DNA from: Terriglobia bacterium
Lineage (GTDB): Bacteria; Acidobacteriota; UBA6911
NCBI GenBank assembly: GCA_020072565.1
Contig: JAIQGI010000001.1
Coordinates: forward strand, 175,333 to 239,332
Direction of reading: 5' to 3'
Length of the DNA: 64,000 nt
Shown here one piece after another: positions 56,111-64,000 of this stretch (the first letter of the stretch is position 1; every line of letters begins with the position of its first letter). The notes under the pieces are model-generated. The model was given only the letters and a program-made list of their open reading frames with translations. It was not told the DNA's origin and ran no database searches. Made by a program: the position numbers and the translations under genes.

Positions 56111-56848
56111 ATGAGATTCCAAGGGAAGTCCGTCATCGTTACCGGCGGCAGCCGGGGCATCGGGCGAGCTATTGCCGAGCGGTTCGCACACGAAGGCGCG
56201 ACGGTGTCGATCCTTGATATCGATGCCGGGGAGGCACCCCCATCCTCGAACAACGGCGCCATCCATTTCTTTGCCGGAGATGTCGCCGAAGCCGACGATG
56301 GCGCCCGCTTTGTGTCGGACGTCCTCGCAAGAACCGGCCGCCTTGATGTGCTCGTGAACAACGCCGGCATCATTCGCGACAACGTCATCTGGCGCATGTC
56401 CGAGGAGGAATTCGATTCGGTGATCCGTGTCAATTTGAAAGGGCCCTGGCTGCTGTCCCGCGAGGTAATCCCTGTCATGAGGCGGCAGCAGTATGGGCGC
56501 ATCATCAACATCATTTCGCGCGCATGGCTGGGCAACCCGGGACAGTCGAATTATTCCTCCTCCAAGGGAGGGTTGGTCAGCCTGACTCGCGTGCTGGCCC
56601 TCGAACTGGCCCGCTACCATGTGACTGTGAATGGAGTTGCCCCGGGATTGATTGACACGCCGATGACGCGCAGACTGCCCAAGGAGGTGCTCGACAAGTT
56701 GATCGCCGCGCAGCCGGGCAGCCGGATCGGCCAACCGGAGGACATTGCGAACGCCGTTGCCTTCCTGGCATCCGAGGAGGCGCGATTCATAACCGGTCAG
56801 ATCCTCCATGTCGACGGCGGCAAAAGCATCGGCGCGGCGCTTCTGTAA
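56111..56848 (+). CDS. short-chain dehydrogenase/reductase (FabG-like)
   Basis: 245 residues from ATG 56111; an in-frame ATG at 56093 would overlap dch by 16 bases. Classical SDR: VTGGSRGIGRAIAERF for the cofactor, NNAGI, then Ser in NIISRAWLG, and YSSSK (Tyr and Lys of the triad). The C-terminus HVDGGKSIG is typical. It follows dch closely, so it probably oxidises or reduces an alicyclic or 3-hydroxyacyl-CoA intermediate. The exact substrate is not predictable; 3-hydroxypimelyl-CoA is a reasonable guess. Confidence 0.88.
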   Translation: MRFQGKSVIVTGGSRGIGRAIAERFAHEGATVSILDIDAGEAPPSSNNGAIHFFAGDVAEADDGARFVSDVLARTGRLDVLVNNAGIIRDNVIWRMSEEEFDSVIRVNLKGPWLLSREVIPVMRRQQYGRIINIISRAWLGNPGQSNYSSSKGGLVSLTRVLALELARYHVTVNGVAPGLIDTPMTRRLPKEVLDKLIAAQPGSRIGQPEDIANAVAFLASEEARFITGQILHVDGGKSIGAALL

Positions 56849-56920
56849 TGCTCAAATGCTGTGAAATGCCAAAAGGTGAGACGAGCATGGGCCAACCCCG
56901 CCGTTGGGTGCTGGCTGTTT

Positions 56921-57240
56921 CCCACACGTGACACTGTGGGTTTGGAACGGTTCCTCATTCCTGATGGATGTCGTATGAGGCCCGAGGGGCCGTTATTTAA
57001 TAGGCCCGGCGGTCAGGCCGGGATTAGGATTGCAGAAAGCCGAGCGCCGGAAGCGCGGCACTTAATGCTGCGTTCTCGGTCGAGTATCGCGCCTTCGGCG
57101 CTCATGTTACCGAAATCTCTAACCCCGGCCTGACAGCCGGGGCTATTGCCTGACGGCACTTCGGGCCTCGGCGTCGAGCAGATATATAGACACCAGCTGA
57201 TGGCTAGGACGCCTCATCCACCCCCAGTGTCACGTGTGTC
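56921..57240. mobile_element. MITE-like element bounded by inverted repeats
   Basis: CACACGTGACACTG at 56923-56936 is exactly mirrored by CAGTGTCACGTGTG at 57225-57238. The 300 bases between them have no gene but contain GC hairpins at 56979-56991, 57005-57022, 57089-57101 and 57123-57142, plus a 30-base stretch shared with the repeat at 54125-54154. The layout (terminal inverted repeats, non-coding, structured centre) fits a miniature inverted-repeat element. No target-site duplication was identified. Confidence 0.5.
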
Positions 57241-57304
57241 CTGCTGTCAGCGATGGGCGGGAGATCCTCGGCTTGATTGAAGACCATGTCGGCGGAGTTG
57301 AAGT

Positions 57305-58519
57305 ATGAAGGATGTATCTGCAGCGTTCGAGCGGGCACGCATCCCGTACGGAACATGGGGAAGCAGTTACTTCCCCGCCTGGCAAACGTCACCGCTGGCA
57401 GAGGTCAACATCGGCCAGTTTGCCGGGGAGGCAATGAACCGTATTCTCGGATTGAGGAGAGTTCCCAAACATGTGATCGATTATCTGGTGATAGGATCCA
57501 CGATCCCGTGGCACTGGAAATTCTGGACGGCGCCGCTGGTCGCCAGCTGCCTGGATCATAGAATTCCCGGCTACCACATCGAGCAGGCCTGCGCGACCGG
57601 ATTGCAGGCCGTCATCCTCGCCGCGGCAGAGGTCGAATGCCGCGCACATGACGTCGTCGGCGTGCTCACATTCGACCGGACATCGGATTCCCCCGCAGGA
57701 GTCTTTCCCGAACGCCGCACATACCAGCGCACGCACGCACTCTCGGATGTGTGGGACAACTTCGGTTTCGATCCCGCCACCGGCAGGTCCATGATCGCCT
57801 GTGCAGGATTGGCGGCCCGGAAGCACCGGCTGGATCGAGAGGAAGTTGATGAATTAACGGCTTGTCGCTACGAGCAGTACTTCAGCGCCAAAGCCAGGGG
57901 ATTCCTGCAGAAGGTTCTGGTCCCGCTGGAAATACTCAATCTTCAGGGGAAGTCGATGGGCTGGATCGATGATGATCTGGGGGTTCGACAGGTTTCACTG
58001 GCCGGCCTGAGGACAATGCGGGAACTGGACACCTGCGTCACGCCGGGCACGCAAACTCATGCATCCGACGGCATGGCGACGCTGCTCGTCGCCGACCAGG
58101 CCAGAGCCCGGGAGCTCAGCGCAAGACCCGAGATCGACATCCAGATCGTCGGCAAGGCGGAGGTCCGCACCTCTCCGAGCCTGATGCCGGAAGCGCCGGC
58201 GCAGGCGGTCTCAGGCCTGCTGCTGCGCACCGGCCTGACCGTGGAAGATATGGCGGTAGTCAAGGGCCACAATCCTTTCGCCGTCAATGACGTCCTGTTT
58301 GCCAAAGTGTTCCATTATGACTGGCGAAAGATGAACACGACCGGCTGCCCTCTGGTCTGGGGGCACCCCCAGGGGCCGACGTTGACTCGGGTCGTTGCGG
58401 AAGCGCTCGAGGAGGCGGTCGAACTGGGCGGCGGATACGCGCTGGTCTGCGGCTGCGCCGCTGGCGATGTCGGGATCGCAGTCATCTTCAAGGTCACGGA
58501 TCGGGGCAACAGATCATGA
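57305..58519 (+). CDS. thiolase-like acyl-CoA acyltransferase
   Basis: 404 residues from ATG 57305. Thiolase fold: nucleophile Cys96 in QACATGLQA, GHNPFAVND in the place of the NEAFA loop, GHPQGPTLTR with the conserved His, and CGCAAGDVG in place of the usual CxGGG. It would cleave 3-oxopimelyl-CoA to glutaryl-CoA and acetyl-CoA, matching the ring-cleavage genes upstream. The altered NEAFA and CGGG motifs set it apart from standard FadA. Overlaps the next gene by four bases. Confidence 0.82.
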   Translation: MKDVSAAFERARIPYGTWGSSYFPAWQTSPLAEVNIGQFAGEAMNRILGLRRVPKHVIDYLVIGSTIPWHWKFWTAPLVASCLDHRIPGYHIEQACATGLQAVILAAAEVECRAHDVVGVLTFDRTSDSPAGVFPERRTYQRTHALSDVWDNFGFDPATGRSMIACAGLAARKHRLDREEVDELTACRYEQYFSAKARGFLQKVLVPLEILNLQGKSMGWIDDDLGVRQVSLAGLRTMRELDTCVTPGTQTHASDGMATLLVADQARARELSARPEIDIQIVGKAEVRTSPSLMPEAPAQAVSGLLLRTGLTVEDMAVVKGHNPFAVNDVLFAKVFHYDWRKMNTTGCPLVWGHPQGPTLTRVVAEALEEAVELGGGYALVCGCAAGDVGIAVIFKVTDRGNRS

Positions 58520-60597
58520 AATCGTTACGACAGTCAACGCTGGAAACATTGGGATTGGGGACAGTTCTCGACATTTTTCGTCGCGGCACGTTGCCCGTGT
58601 CCGCCGGGACTTTGGCGGGTGCAGTCTTCGGAAATCCCGGCGCGCGCGGCTCGCTGGTCATATCGGGCGCCAACGGGATCGCGGGCGCGGGCAAAACAAT
58701 GCAGTTGGGCTCACGTCTGATTCCCTACGGGATCACGATAGTGGGACTGGATATCGCCGGCGCGCCGGACGGCATAGGCCGCCAATACCAGGCGCTCGCC
58801 GCCGCCTTCGGGCAATCAAAGGCCAATGAGATCATGTCCGGTATTGTCCGGCTCAATTACGACGGCCGCACACTGCCTGCCCAGCTTCACGGGCTGCGTC
58901 CGCGTTTTCTGCTCGAGGCCATCCCTGAAATCCTGGCCGTCAAAAAGGCGCACTACGCGATGTTCCACGGAGCCTTCCCCGACATCGAAATCCGATCCGT
59001 AACCTCAGGGTTCCCCAGCGCGGAGCTTGGAGTCGGCATCGCCCATCCGTCTTTTCCGCACGAGGTCAACAAGGTGTGGGAAATTGTCGAACGAAGCCGC
59101 TCCGACTTCACCCATCTCCTCTGGGCCATAGGATTGATACCCATTCCGGTGTCCGATCACTGGTCCTTCGTTCTGGATGTCTTATTTTGCGGGCTCACGC
59201 TGGCCGCCCTGCGTTATCACCGCGCGTCGAACATGCCCTTCTGGAAGATCGACAAATTCGTGCGCCGGGCATTGGGCCCGAACCCCTTCCGCGCCCACGA
59301 TGTGATCGGCGCCAGGGGCGCAAATTTCCTGACATGGTCCTGCTTGCAGCACCTCTCTGAAAAGTACGGCCCGCTCTTTGCGCCGGGCGAGGAACTGGAA
59401 TACCGCAAGACTTCCGGCCAGGACTGGTATCCTCCCGATCATTTCCGCCCTGTGGTGAACTGGTCGATCCCGCCTGGAGAAGAGGAGGAGCTTTTGACCT
59501 GGCTGCTGGGCCCGATCCTCCAGATGACCAGCCTCATGCTTCATGAGCGGCGGGCGCATCTTTCGCACATCAACGCCATCGGTGAACTCTGCGCACAGTT
59601 CCGAAGGGGCATTCTGGCGCTTGTCCGTGAGATGGGACCGGAGGCCGCCATCAAGCACGTCGAGGCCTATCATCGCCTCTATCCGGCCGCCGCAGGCAGT
59701 TGCTGGCATCCGGACGTCTTCGGACAGGTCGAACAGCCCTCATGGCAGCAGCTTTACGTCAACGCCGAGCACGATGGCTCGATCGGGGTGATCACCATCA
59801 GCCGCGAGAGCTACAACTCCGATATCGACGCCGAGCTGAATCGAGCCATTGACTGGCTGAAATCGGAGCAGGTCGCGCACGTCATTGTCACAAGCGATTT
59901 TCACCTGTCAACCCAGATGGTCGGCGCAGATACGGCCGATTTTTATTCGTCACTGAAAGATGCAGCGCGGGGGACCGCGTTGTCCGTTGCATGGTCCGAA
60001 ACGGCGCGGCGGCTGCACTCCGGGTTTGCGGTTTCCGTCGGTTTCGTTGCCGGCAAGCGCTGCCTGGGCGGAATGCTGGAGCTGTTGATGCATTGTCACT
60101 ATCTGATTGCGCGGGAAGACTCCGCTCTCGGCATGCCGGAGGTCACTTTGCCCGTCATTCCCGGAATGGAGGGCTGTCACTGGTCCTTGCGCAAGGTGCA
60201 GAAGCGCGAGCGCCACCGGGTTCTTCGCATGCTGCTGACCGGAGAAAGCGTGCGAGCCGCGGAAGCGGCGGGTTGGCTCGTCGATTATTCGGGGCCGCTC
60301 GATCTTTGTCTGCAGAAGGCATCGGAGCTCGTCACGCCCGGCAACCGCAGCCTGCCTGTCCGACCGGTGATTGAGAACGCCATCGATATCGACATCGATA
60401 CGAGCTTGCCTCCGGCACAAAATGCGCTGGCGGAGGCGGCGCGCAAGGCGGTGGCGGACTGCATCCGCGCGTCGTGCGCCGTGTCCCTGGCGGAGGCGCT
60501 CGGAGTGCAGGCACGGCATTCGGGGGCGTTCATGGCAGGGGAACTCTGCAGGTCCGGTGTCATCGGCAGCGACGCAAATCGGGTTCTGGCCGTCTGA
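58516..60597 (+). CDS. 3-hydroxyacyl-CoA dehydrogenase / enoyl-CoA hydratase fusion
   Basis: 693 residues. N-terminal 3-hydroxyacyl-CoA dehydrogenase region with a divergent Rossmann motif (SGANGIAGAGKTMQLGSRL), a probable catalytic His in GIAHPSFPHEVNKVWEIV and the C-domain NPFRAHDVIGARGANFL. From about 415 a crotonase domain follows, with LGGMLELLMHCHYL and GMPEVTLPVIPG keeping both catalytic glutamates. Order dehydrogenase-then-crotonase is reversed relative to FadB and resembles FadN. The reaction is probably beta-oxidation of 3-hydroxypimelyl-CoA. Coupled to the thiolase (ATGA). It is convergent with padR. Confidence 0.78.
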   Translation: MKSLRQSTLETLGLGTVLDIFRRGTLPVSAGTLAGAVFGNPGARGSLVISGANGIAGAGKTMQLGSRLIPYGITIVGLDIAGAPDGIGRQYQALAAAFGQSKANEIMSGIVRLNYDGRTLPAQLHGLRPRFLLEAIPEILAVKKAHYAMFHGAFPDIEIRSVTSGFPSAELGVGIAHPSFPHEVNKVWEIVERSRSDFTHLLWAIGLIPIPVSDHWSFVLDVLFCGLTLAALRYHRASNMPFWKIDKFVRRALGPNPFRAHDVIGARGANFLTWSCLQHLSEKYGPLFAPGEELEYRKTSGQDWYPPDHFRPVVNWSIPPGEEEELLTWLLGPILQMTSLMLHERRAHLSHINAIGELCAQFRRGILALVREMGPEAAIKHVEAYHRLYPAAAGSCWHPDVFGQVEQPSWQQLYVNAEHDGSIGVITISRESYNSDIDAELNRAIDWLKSEQVAHVIVTSDFHLSTQMVGADTADFYSSLKDAARGTALSVAWSETARRLHSGFAVSVGFVAGKRCLGGMLELLMHCHYLIAREDSALGMPEVTLPVIPGMEGCHWSLRKVQKRERHRVLRMLLTGESVRAAEAAGWLVDYSGPLDLCLQKASELVTPGNRSLPVRPVIENAIDIDIDTSLPPAQNALAEAARKAVADCIRASCAVSLAEALGVQARHSGAFMAGELCRSGVIGSDANRVLAV

Positions 60598-60622
60598 TTG
60601 AGATCGGCCTGGCGGAACATTC

Positions 60623-60967
60623 TCATGAGGGCTCCGTGTTGGGGGACAGGAATCGCGCCAGGATCGCGGTCGTCTGTTGCCAATCCCGTGTTTCTCTTTC
60701 GAGTTGCTTCCTGCCCGCGCGCGTAAGCCGATAATACTTCGCCCGGCGGTTGTGGTCCGACACGCCCCATGCGGAGACGACGTATCCTTCCTGTTCCAAT
60801 TTCAGCAAGGCCGGATAGATCGTCCCATAATTGACGGACAACCGGTTGCCGCTCGTCTGCTCGATCCGGCGTGCGATCCCATATCCGTGGAGGGGCCCCA
60901 TCGTTTCCAGGGTCTTCAGCGCCATCAGGGCCAAGGTACCCTGCCAGACATCTGCCTTGTCGCTCAT
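60623..60967 (-). CDS. PadR-family transcriptional regulator
   Basis: 114 residues; ATG 60967 after AGGAGAG. Winged helix typical of PadR: GTLALMALKTLETMGPLHGYGIARRI, then VNYGTIYPALLKLEQEGYV and RAKYYRLTRAGRKQL, followed by a short C-terminal helix for dimerisation. It matches the acidobacterial PadR group that accompanies ADOP permeases, here the gene just upstream. Both genes share operator-like sites, so autoregulation and control of the permease are likely. It is convergent with the aromatic genes and probably unrelated to them. Confidence 0.94.
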   Translation of the reverse strand: MSDKADVWQGTLALMALKTLETMGPLHGYGIARRIEQTSGNRLSVNYGTIYPALLKLEQEGYVVSAWGVSDHNRRAKYYRLTRAGRKQLERETRDWQQTTAILARFLSPNTEPS

Positions 60968-60974
60968 AACTCTC

Positions 60975-61025
60975 CTACTGGATGGTCATATCGAGAATGT
61001 CACTTGTCCTCATTGGAAAAAAATC
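60975..61025 (-). promoter_or_regulatory. candidate PadR operator pair upstream of padR
   Basis: Two 17-base sites starting at 60975 (CTACTGGATGGTCATAT) and 61009 (CTCATTGGAAAAAAATC) lie 34 bp apart just upstream of padR. The intervening CGAGAATGTCAC is also close to the copy upstream of the permease gene at 63784-63834. Binding by PadR is inferred. Confidence 0.55.
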
Positions 61026-61104
61026 AGATCGTACCGGCAGCGAACTGCTCCTAACCGCCGGCGCACGTACGCTCACCCCAGGTTGCCGCTCGAAGCGCCC
61101 GGAG

Positions 61105-63717
61105 CTACTCGTATCGTAGCGCGACCACCGGATCGACGCGCATCGCGCGCCGCGCCGGGAAATAGCACGCTGCGAATGCGACCGCCACGACCAGGGCCGC
61201 GACTCCTGCGAATGTGACCGGGTCGGCCGCTTCGATGCCGAAGAGCAAGCCCGCCATGATGCGCGTGAGGCCGAAAGATGCGGCCACGCCGATCGCAATT
61301 CCAAGAAACGCGAGTCTTGTTCCTTGACCGATGATCAGCAGAAAGATGTCCTGCCGCCGTGCTCCGAGCGCCACGCGGATGCCGATCTCGTGCGTGCGCT
61401 GGCTGACCGAGTACGAAATAACGCCATAGATCCCCACCGCGACCAGGACCAGGGAAAGCAAGGAGAAGACGCCTACCAGAAGGGTCAGCAGGCGCGGTTC
61501 CGCCACGGAGCGGGCCAGCAGATCCCCCATGGTCTGGATGTGTTCAATCGGCTGGTCCTTGTCGACCGCTCGCACCAGGGCGCGCAGCGGCGCGACAAGC
61601 TCAAGCGGGTCCCCCTCGGTCTCTGCCACGAGCGTCATGACCGGCAACGGCTGCTGCCAGTAAGGCAGGTACATCTCGGGCTCGTCCTGGTCGGCGAGCC
61701 CGGTCTGTTTCACATTGCCGACTATCCCAACGACCGTCGGTCCGGTATCACCGAACAGGATCCGTTTCCCGACCGCGTCTCCTTTCAGCCAATATTTCCG
61801 TGCCAGGCCTTCGTTGATGATCGCCACCTCAGGCGATCCCTTAGCGTCCTGTTCGCCGAAGCTGCGGCCCTGCAGGATCGGAATCCCCATGGTGCGAAAA
61901 TAGTCGGGGGTAACAGACCACAGCGCCGCCCATTCCGCTACCTCGGCCTTGCGGCCATCAATGGCGAAGGAGTTTCTCGATTCGTTGCCGCTGAGCGGCA
62001 CCGCGCTCGTCAAGGCGATCGAGCGCATCCCGGGCAGTGCCTGGGCTCGATCCAGCAGTGTGCGGAAGAACTCGGCCTGCTGGAAATCCTGCGGGTATTT
62101 GTACTGCGGCAATGGGAGTTCGAGCGAGAGCACCTTTTCGGTCCGATACCCCGGATTCACGGAAAGTAGCCGGAGGAAACTGCGGCCCAGCAGCCCCGCC
62201 GCCATGAGCAAAACCAGGGTGATGGCCACCTCGGAAACGGTGAGAAATCCGCGCAGCCGCGAACGCCCGCCCGACGATCTCCGCTCACCTTCTTTGAGCG
62301 TCTCCTGCAGGTTGACGCGCGCGGCCTGCCGGGCTGGAGCCGAGCCGAACAGCAGTCCCGTCACCAGGGTCACGAGCAGGGTAAAGCCCAGCACGCGCCC
62401 GTCCAGGCTGACCTCATCCAGCCGCGGCAGGTTTGTCGGGGCGAGCGAGCGCAGCAACTCGAGACTCGCGAAGGCCAGGACGAGCGCCGCCGCGGCGCTG
62501 ACCGTCGCCAGCAGCAGGCTTTCAAGCAGCAACATCACTACCACGCGCGCCCTGCCTGCGCCCAGCGCAACCCGGAGCGCGATTTCCTTCCCCCTTGCCG
62601 CTCCGCGTGATAACAGCAGATTCGCCACATTGGCGCACGCAATTAGCAGGACAAAACCCACGGTGCCAAGAAGGACCAGCAGGCCGTGGCGGACGTGGCC
62701 GACCACCTTGTCCTCGAGAGAGACCAGGGAGACGCCCCAGCCTTCATCGTAATTCGCGTAATCCAACGCCAGACGCCGCGCAATCCCGTCCATGTCCGCC
62801 TGCGCCCGCGAGAGCGAGACTCCCGGCTTCAACCGGGCGACGACGCGGAGAAAACGAATTCCCCGGATCTGCCGGACCTGGGCAGGAACCTCGAGCGGCG
62901 TGTAGCAGTCGACGTCCTGAAGAAACCGGAAACCGCGCGGCAGAACGCCGACAATCGCGCGCGGAATGTTGTTGAGGACGAGTGTCTGCCCCAGCACGCT
63001 TTGGGCGCCGCTGAACAGCTTCTGATAAAGACCGTAACTGATCACGACCGCAGCCTGCCGGCCTGCGCTCTCATCCTCAGGCGCCAGCGTGCGGCCCAGG
63101 TATGCCTCGACGCCGAGGAGCGGGAAGAAAGCGGGACTGACGCCCATGCCGGTTACCCGCTGCGGTTCGCCCCTGCCCACCAGAGTCATCCGCAGGTCGC
63201 GGCAGGCCGCCATGTCTTCAAAGACATGGTTCTGCCGCCTCCAGTCATCGAAGTTCAAATATGAGGCGCCGATGGCCTGGCCGGCAGCGTGCGGGTTCCA
63301 CTCGCCGAGCACCACCAACCGGGACGAGTCCTGGAAAGGCAGCGGCCTGAGCAGCACACCGTTCACGATGCTGAAGACCGCAGTGTTGGCGCCGATGCCG
63401 AGCGCCAGCGTCAGCACGGCGATGGCGGCAAATCCGGGATTCCTGCGCAACATGCGCATGCCGAAGCGGAGATCCTGCATGAGTGCCTCCAGCACGGGAA
63501 CGCCGCGCCGGTCCCGGCAGATCTCCTTGGTCGGCTCTATCCCGCCAAGCCTGATCACAGCGTTCCGACGCGCCTCTTCAGGAGTCATGCCGGACTTCAG
63601 GTTGTCATGGATGTGCATCCGGAGATGACTTTCGATTTCCTCCGCCAGCTCGCGTTCCCGCCGCTCCTTGTTGAACAGACCTGCCAGGCGCAAAAACCAG
63701 GCGCGCACCCGTCTCAT
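61105..63717 (-). CDS. ADOP permease (MacB/FtsX-type)
   Basis: 870 residues from ATG 63717, behind GGGGAGGAG; the longer frame to 63831 runs through the operator and is rejected. N-terminal region with ERRERELAEEIESHLRMH is the acidobacterial permease-specific lead domain, followed by DLRFGMRMLRRNPGFAAIAVLTLALGIGANTAVFSIV (TM1), a MacB periplasmic core, and two FtsX domains, the second ending RAMRVDPVVALRYE. No ATP-binding partner is adjacent, as usual for this orphan family. Regulated with padR through shared sites. Confidence 0.95.
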   Translation of the reverse strand: MRRVRAWFLRLAGLFNKERRERELAEEIESHLRMHIHDNLKSGMTPEEARRNAVIRLGGIEPTKEICRDRRGVPVLEALMQDLRFGMRMLRRNPGFAAIAVLTLALGIGANTAVFSIVNGVLLRPLPFQDSSRLVVLGEWNPHAAGQAIGASYLNFDDWRRQNHVFEDMAACRDLRMTLVGRGEPQRVTGMGVSPAFFPLLGVEAYLGRTLAPEDESAGRQAAVVISYGLYQKLFSGAQSVLGQTLVLNNIPRAIVGVLPRGFRFLQDVDCYTPLEVPAQVRQIRGIRFLRVVARLKPGVSLSRAQADMDGIARRLALDYANYDEGWGVSLVSLEDKVVGHVRHGLLVLLGTVGFVLLIACANVANLLLSRGAARGKEIALRVALGAGRARVVVMLLLESLLLATVSAAAALVLAFASLELLRSLAPTNLPRLDEVSLDGRVLGFTLLVTLVTGLLFGSAPARQAARVNLQETLKEGERRSSGGRSRLRGFLTVSEVAITLVLLMAAGLLGRSFLRLLSVNPGYRTEKVLSLELPLPQYKYPQDFQQAEFFRTLLDRAQALPGMRSIALTSAVPLSGNESRNSFAIDGRKAEVAEWAALWSVTPDYFRTMGIPILQGRSFGEQDAKGSPEVAIINEGLARKYWLKGDAVGKRILFGDTGPTVVGIVGNVKQTGLADQDEPEMYLPYWQQPLPVMTLVAETEGDPLELVAPLRALVRAVDKDQPIEHIQTMGDLLARSVAEPRLLTLLVGVFSLLSLVLVAVGIYGVISYSVSQRTHEIGIRVALGARRQDIFLLIIGQGTRLAFLGIAIGVAASFGLTRIMAGLLFGIEAADPVTFAGVAALVVAVAFAACYFPARRAMRVDPVVALRYE

Positions 63718-63783
63718 GAATACTCCTCCCCGCAAGACCCAAGTCTCGCTCGCCGCGCGCTTGCTTGGCTGCTCGCGGCTTTC

Positions 63784-63834
63784 ATATTGGATAGCCATAT
63801 CGAGGATGCCACAAGTCATATTGGAAAGCAATAT
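63784..63834 (-). promoter_or_regulatory. candidate PadR operator pair upstream of the ADOP gene
   Basis: ATATTGGATAGCCATAT (63784-63800) and ATATTGGAAAGCAATAT (63818-63834) are two near-perfect or perfect dyads of the form ATATTG-N5-CAATAT, spaced 34 bp. The block resembles 60975-61025 with the same spacing. It sits between the ADOP start and the right-edge transposase. Confidence 0.6.
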
Positions 63835-63875
63835 AGGAAAATAGAGGAAATAGGGACGCCACCACTAGTGTCCCA

Positions 63876-64000
63876 TTAGAAGTTGAATAGCTGCAATTGG
63901 TTACCGGAATCGTCGTTGGACGGCTCGCGCGCTGATTCCGTAAGTATTTGATAAATCGAAGTTTTCTCAAAACAGGTGACGCTCAAAATCTGGAGAATTG
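63876..64000 (-). CDS. IS4-type transposase, C-terminal end (cut by window edge)
   Basis: The minus strand carries a frame from the window edge to TAA (63878-63876). It reads ILQILSVTCFEKTSIYQIL and ends QLQLFNF. This matches the tail of DDE transposases of the IS4 group, which commonly end LLQILSVTLFEK...QLxLFxx. About 40 residues are seen. The bases just left, CACTAGTGTCCCATTA (63862-63877), may be the right end of the element. Catalytic DDE residues lie outside the window. Confidence 0.6.
   Translation of the reverse strand, partial: ILQILSVTCFEKTSIYQILTESAREPSNDDSGNQLQLFNF

Overview
The window reads as chromosome of a GC-rich, metabolically versatile bacterium, most likely an Acidobacteriota member. 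The main clue is two long MacB/FtsX-type permeases of the acidobacterial duplicated orphan permease (ADOP) type, one paired with its PadR regulator, plus the decayed remains of a third. This assignment is inferred from gene content; no rRNA or other phylogenetic marker is present apart from the small ribosomal protein bTHX.

Left third (1-24 kb) is mostly housekeeping: an alpha/beta-hydrolase fragment, a degenerate metallo-beta-lactamase-fold protein, thiC, a candidate 48-residue selenoprotein hidden behind an in-frame TGA, a YdcF/ElyC protein, a secreted redoxin, a candidate small RNA with a near-consensus promoter, a LysR regulator, a type III polyketide synthase with an ICMT-type methyltransferase, a pantothenate/CoA cluster (panB-panE-panC-coaX), hemE, a PPi-type phosphofructokinase, malQ, ilvE, the 33-residue ribosomal protein bTHX, and a YbaK-type deacylase.

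Middle (24-39 kb): an ADOP permease with an unusual Pro/Gln-rich tandem-repeat insertion, an M20 amidohydrolase, an FHS-type sugar transporter, a secreted thioredoxin-TPR protein, a CPBP protease, a STAS-domain protein, a membrane glycosyltransferase-like protein, an M55 D-aminopeptidase, and gene remnants.

Right third (39.5-60.6 kb) is the highlight: an anaerobic aromatic-acid island. A molybdenum hydroxylase (hcrB-hcrC-hcrA, probable 4-hydroxybenzoyl-CoA reductase) leads directly into bcrC-bcrB-bcrA-bcrD, the four subunits of ATP-dependent class I benzoyl-CoA reductase. They are followed by an acyl-CoA ligase, an unexplained three-gene module (a third HgdB/BcrB-like protein, a PanE/ApbA-like reductase, and a third BadF/BcrA-type activator ATPase), and had. 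After a palindrome-rich repeat come oah, dch and an SDR gene. After a second repeat block bounded by inverted repeats come a thiolase and a 3-hydroxyacyl-CoA dehydrogenase/crotonase fusion. Together these can take (4-hydroxy)benzoyl-CoA through dienoyl-CoA, 6-hydroxy- and 6-oxo-cyclohexene-carbonyl-CoA to 3-hydroxypimelyl-CoA, then start beta-oxidation. No ferredoxin, ferredoxin reductase, aromatic uptake system or local regulator is in the window.

The right end has a PadR regulator next to a divergence-free ADOP permease gene; both are preceded by the same pair of operator-like sites 34 bp apart. The C-terminus of an IS4-type transposase enters from the right edge.
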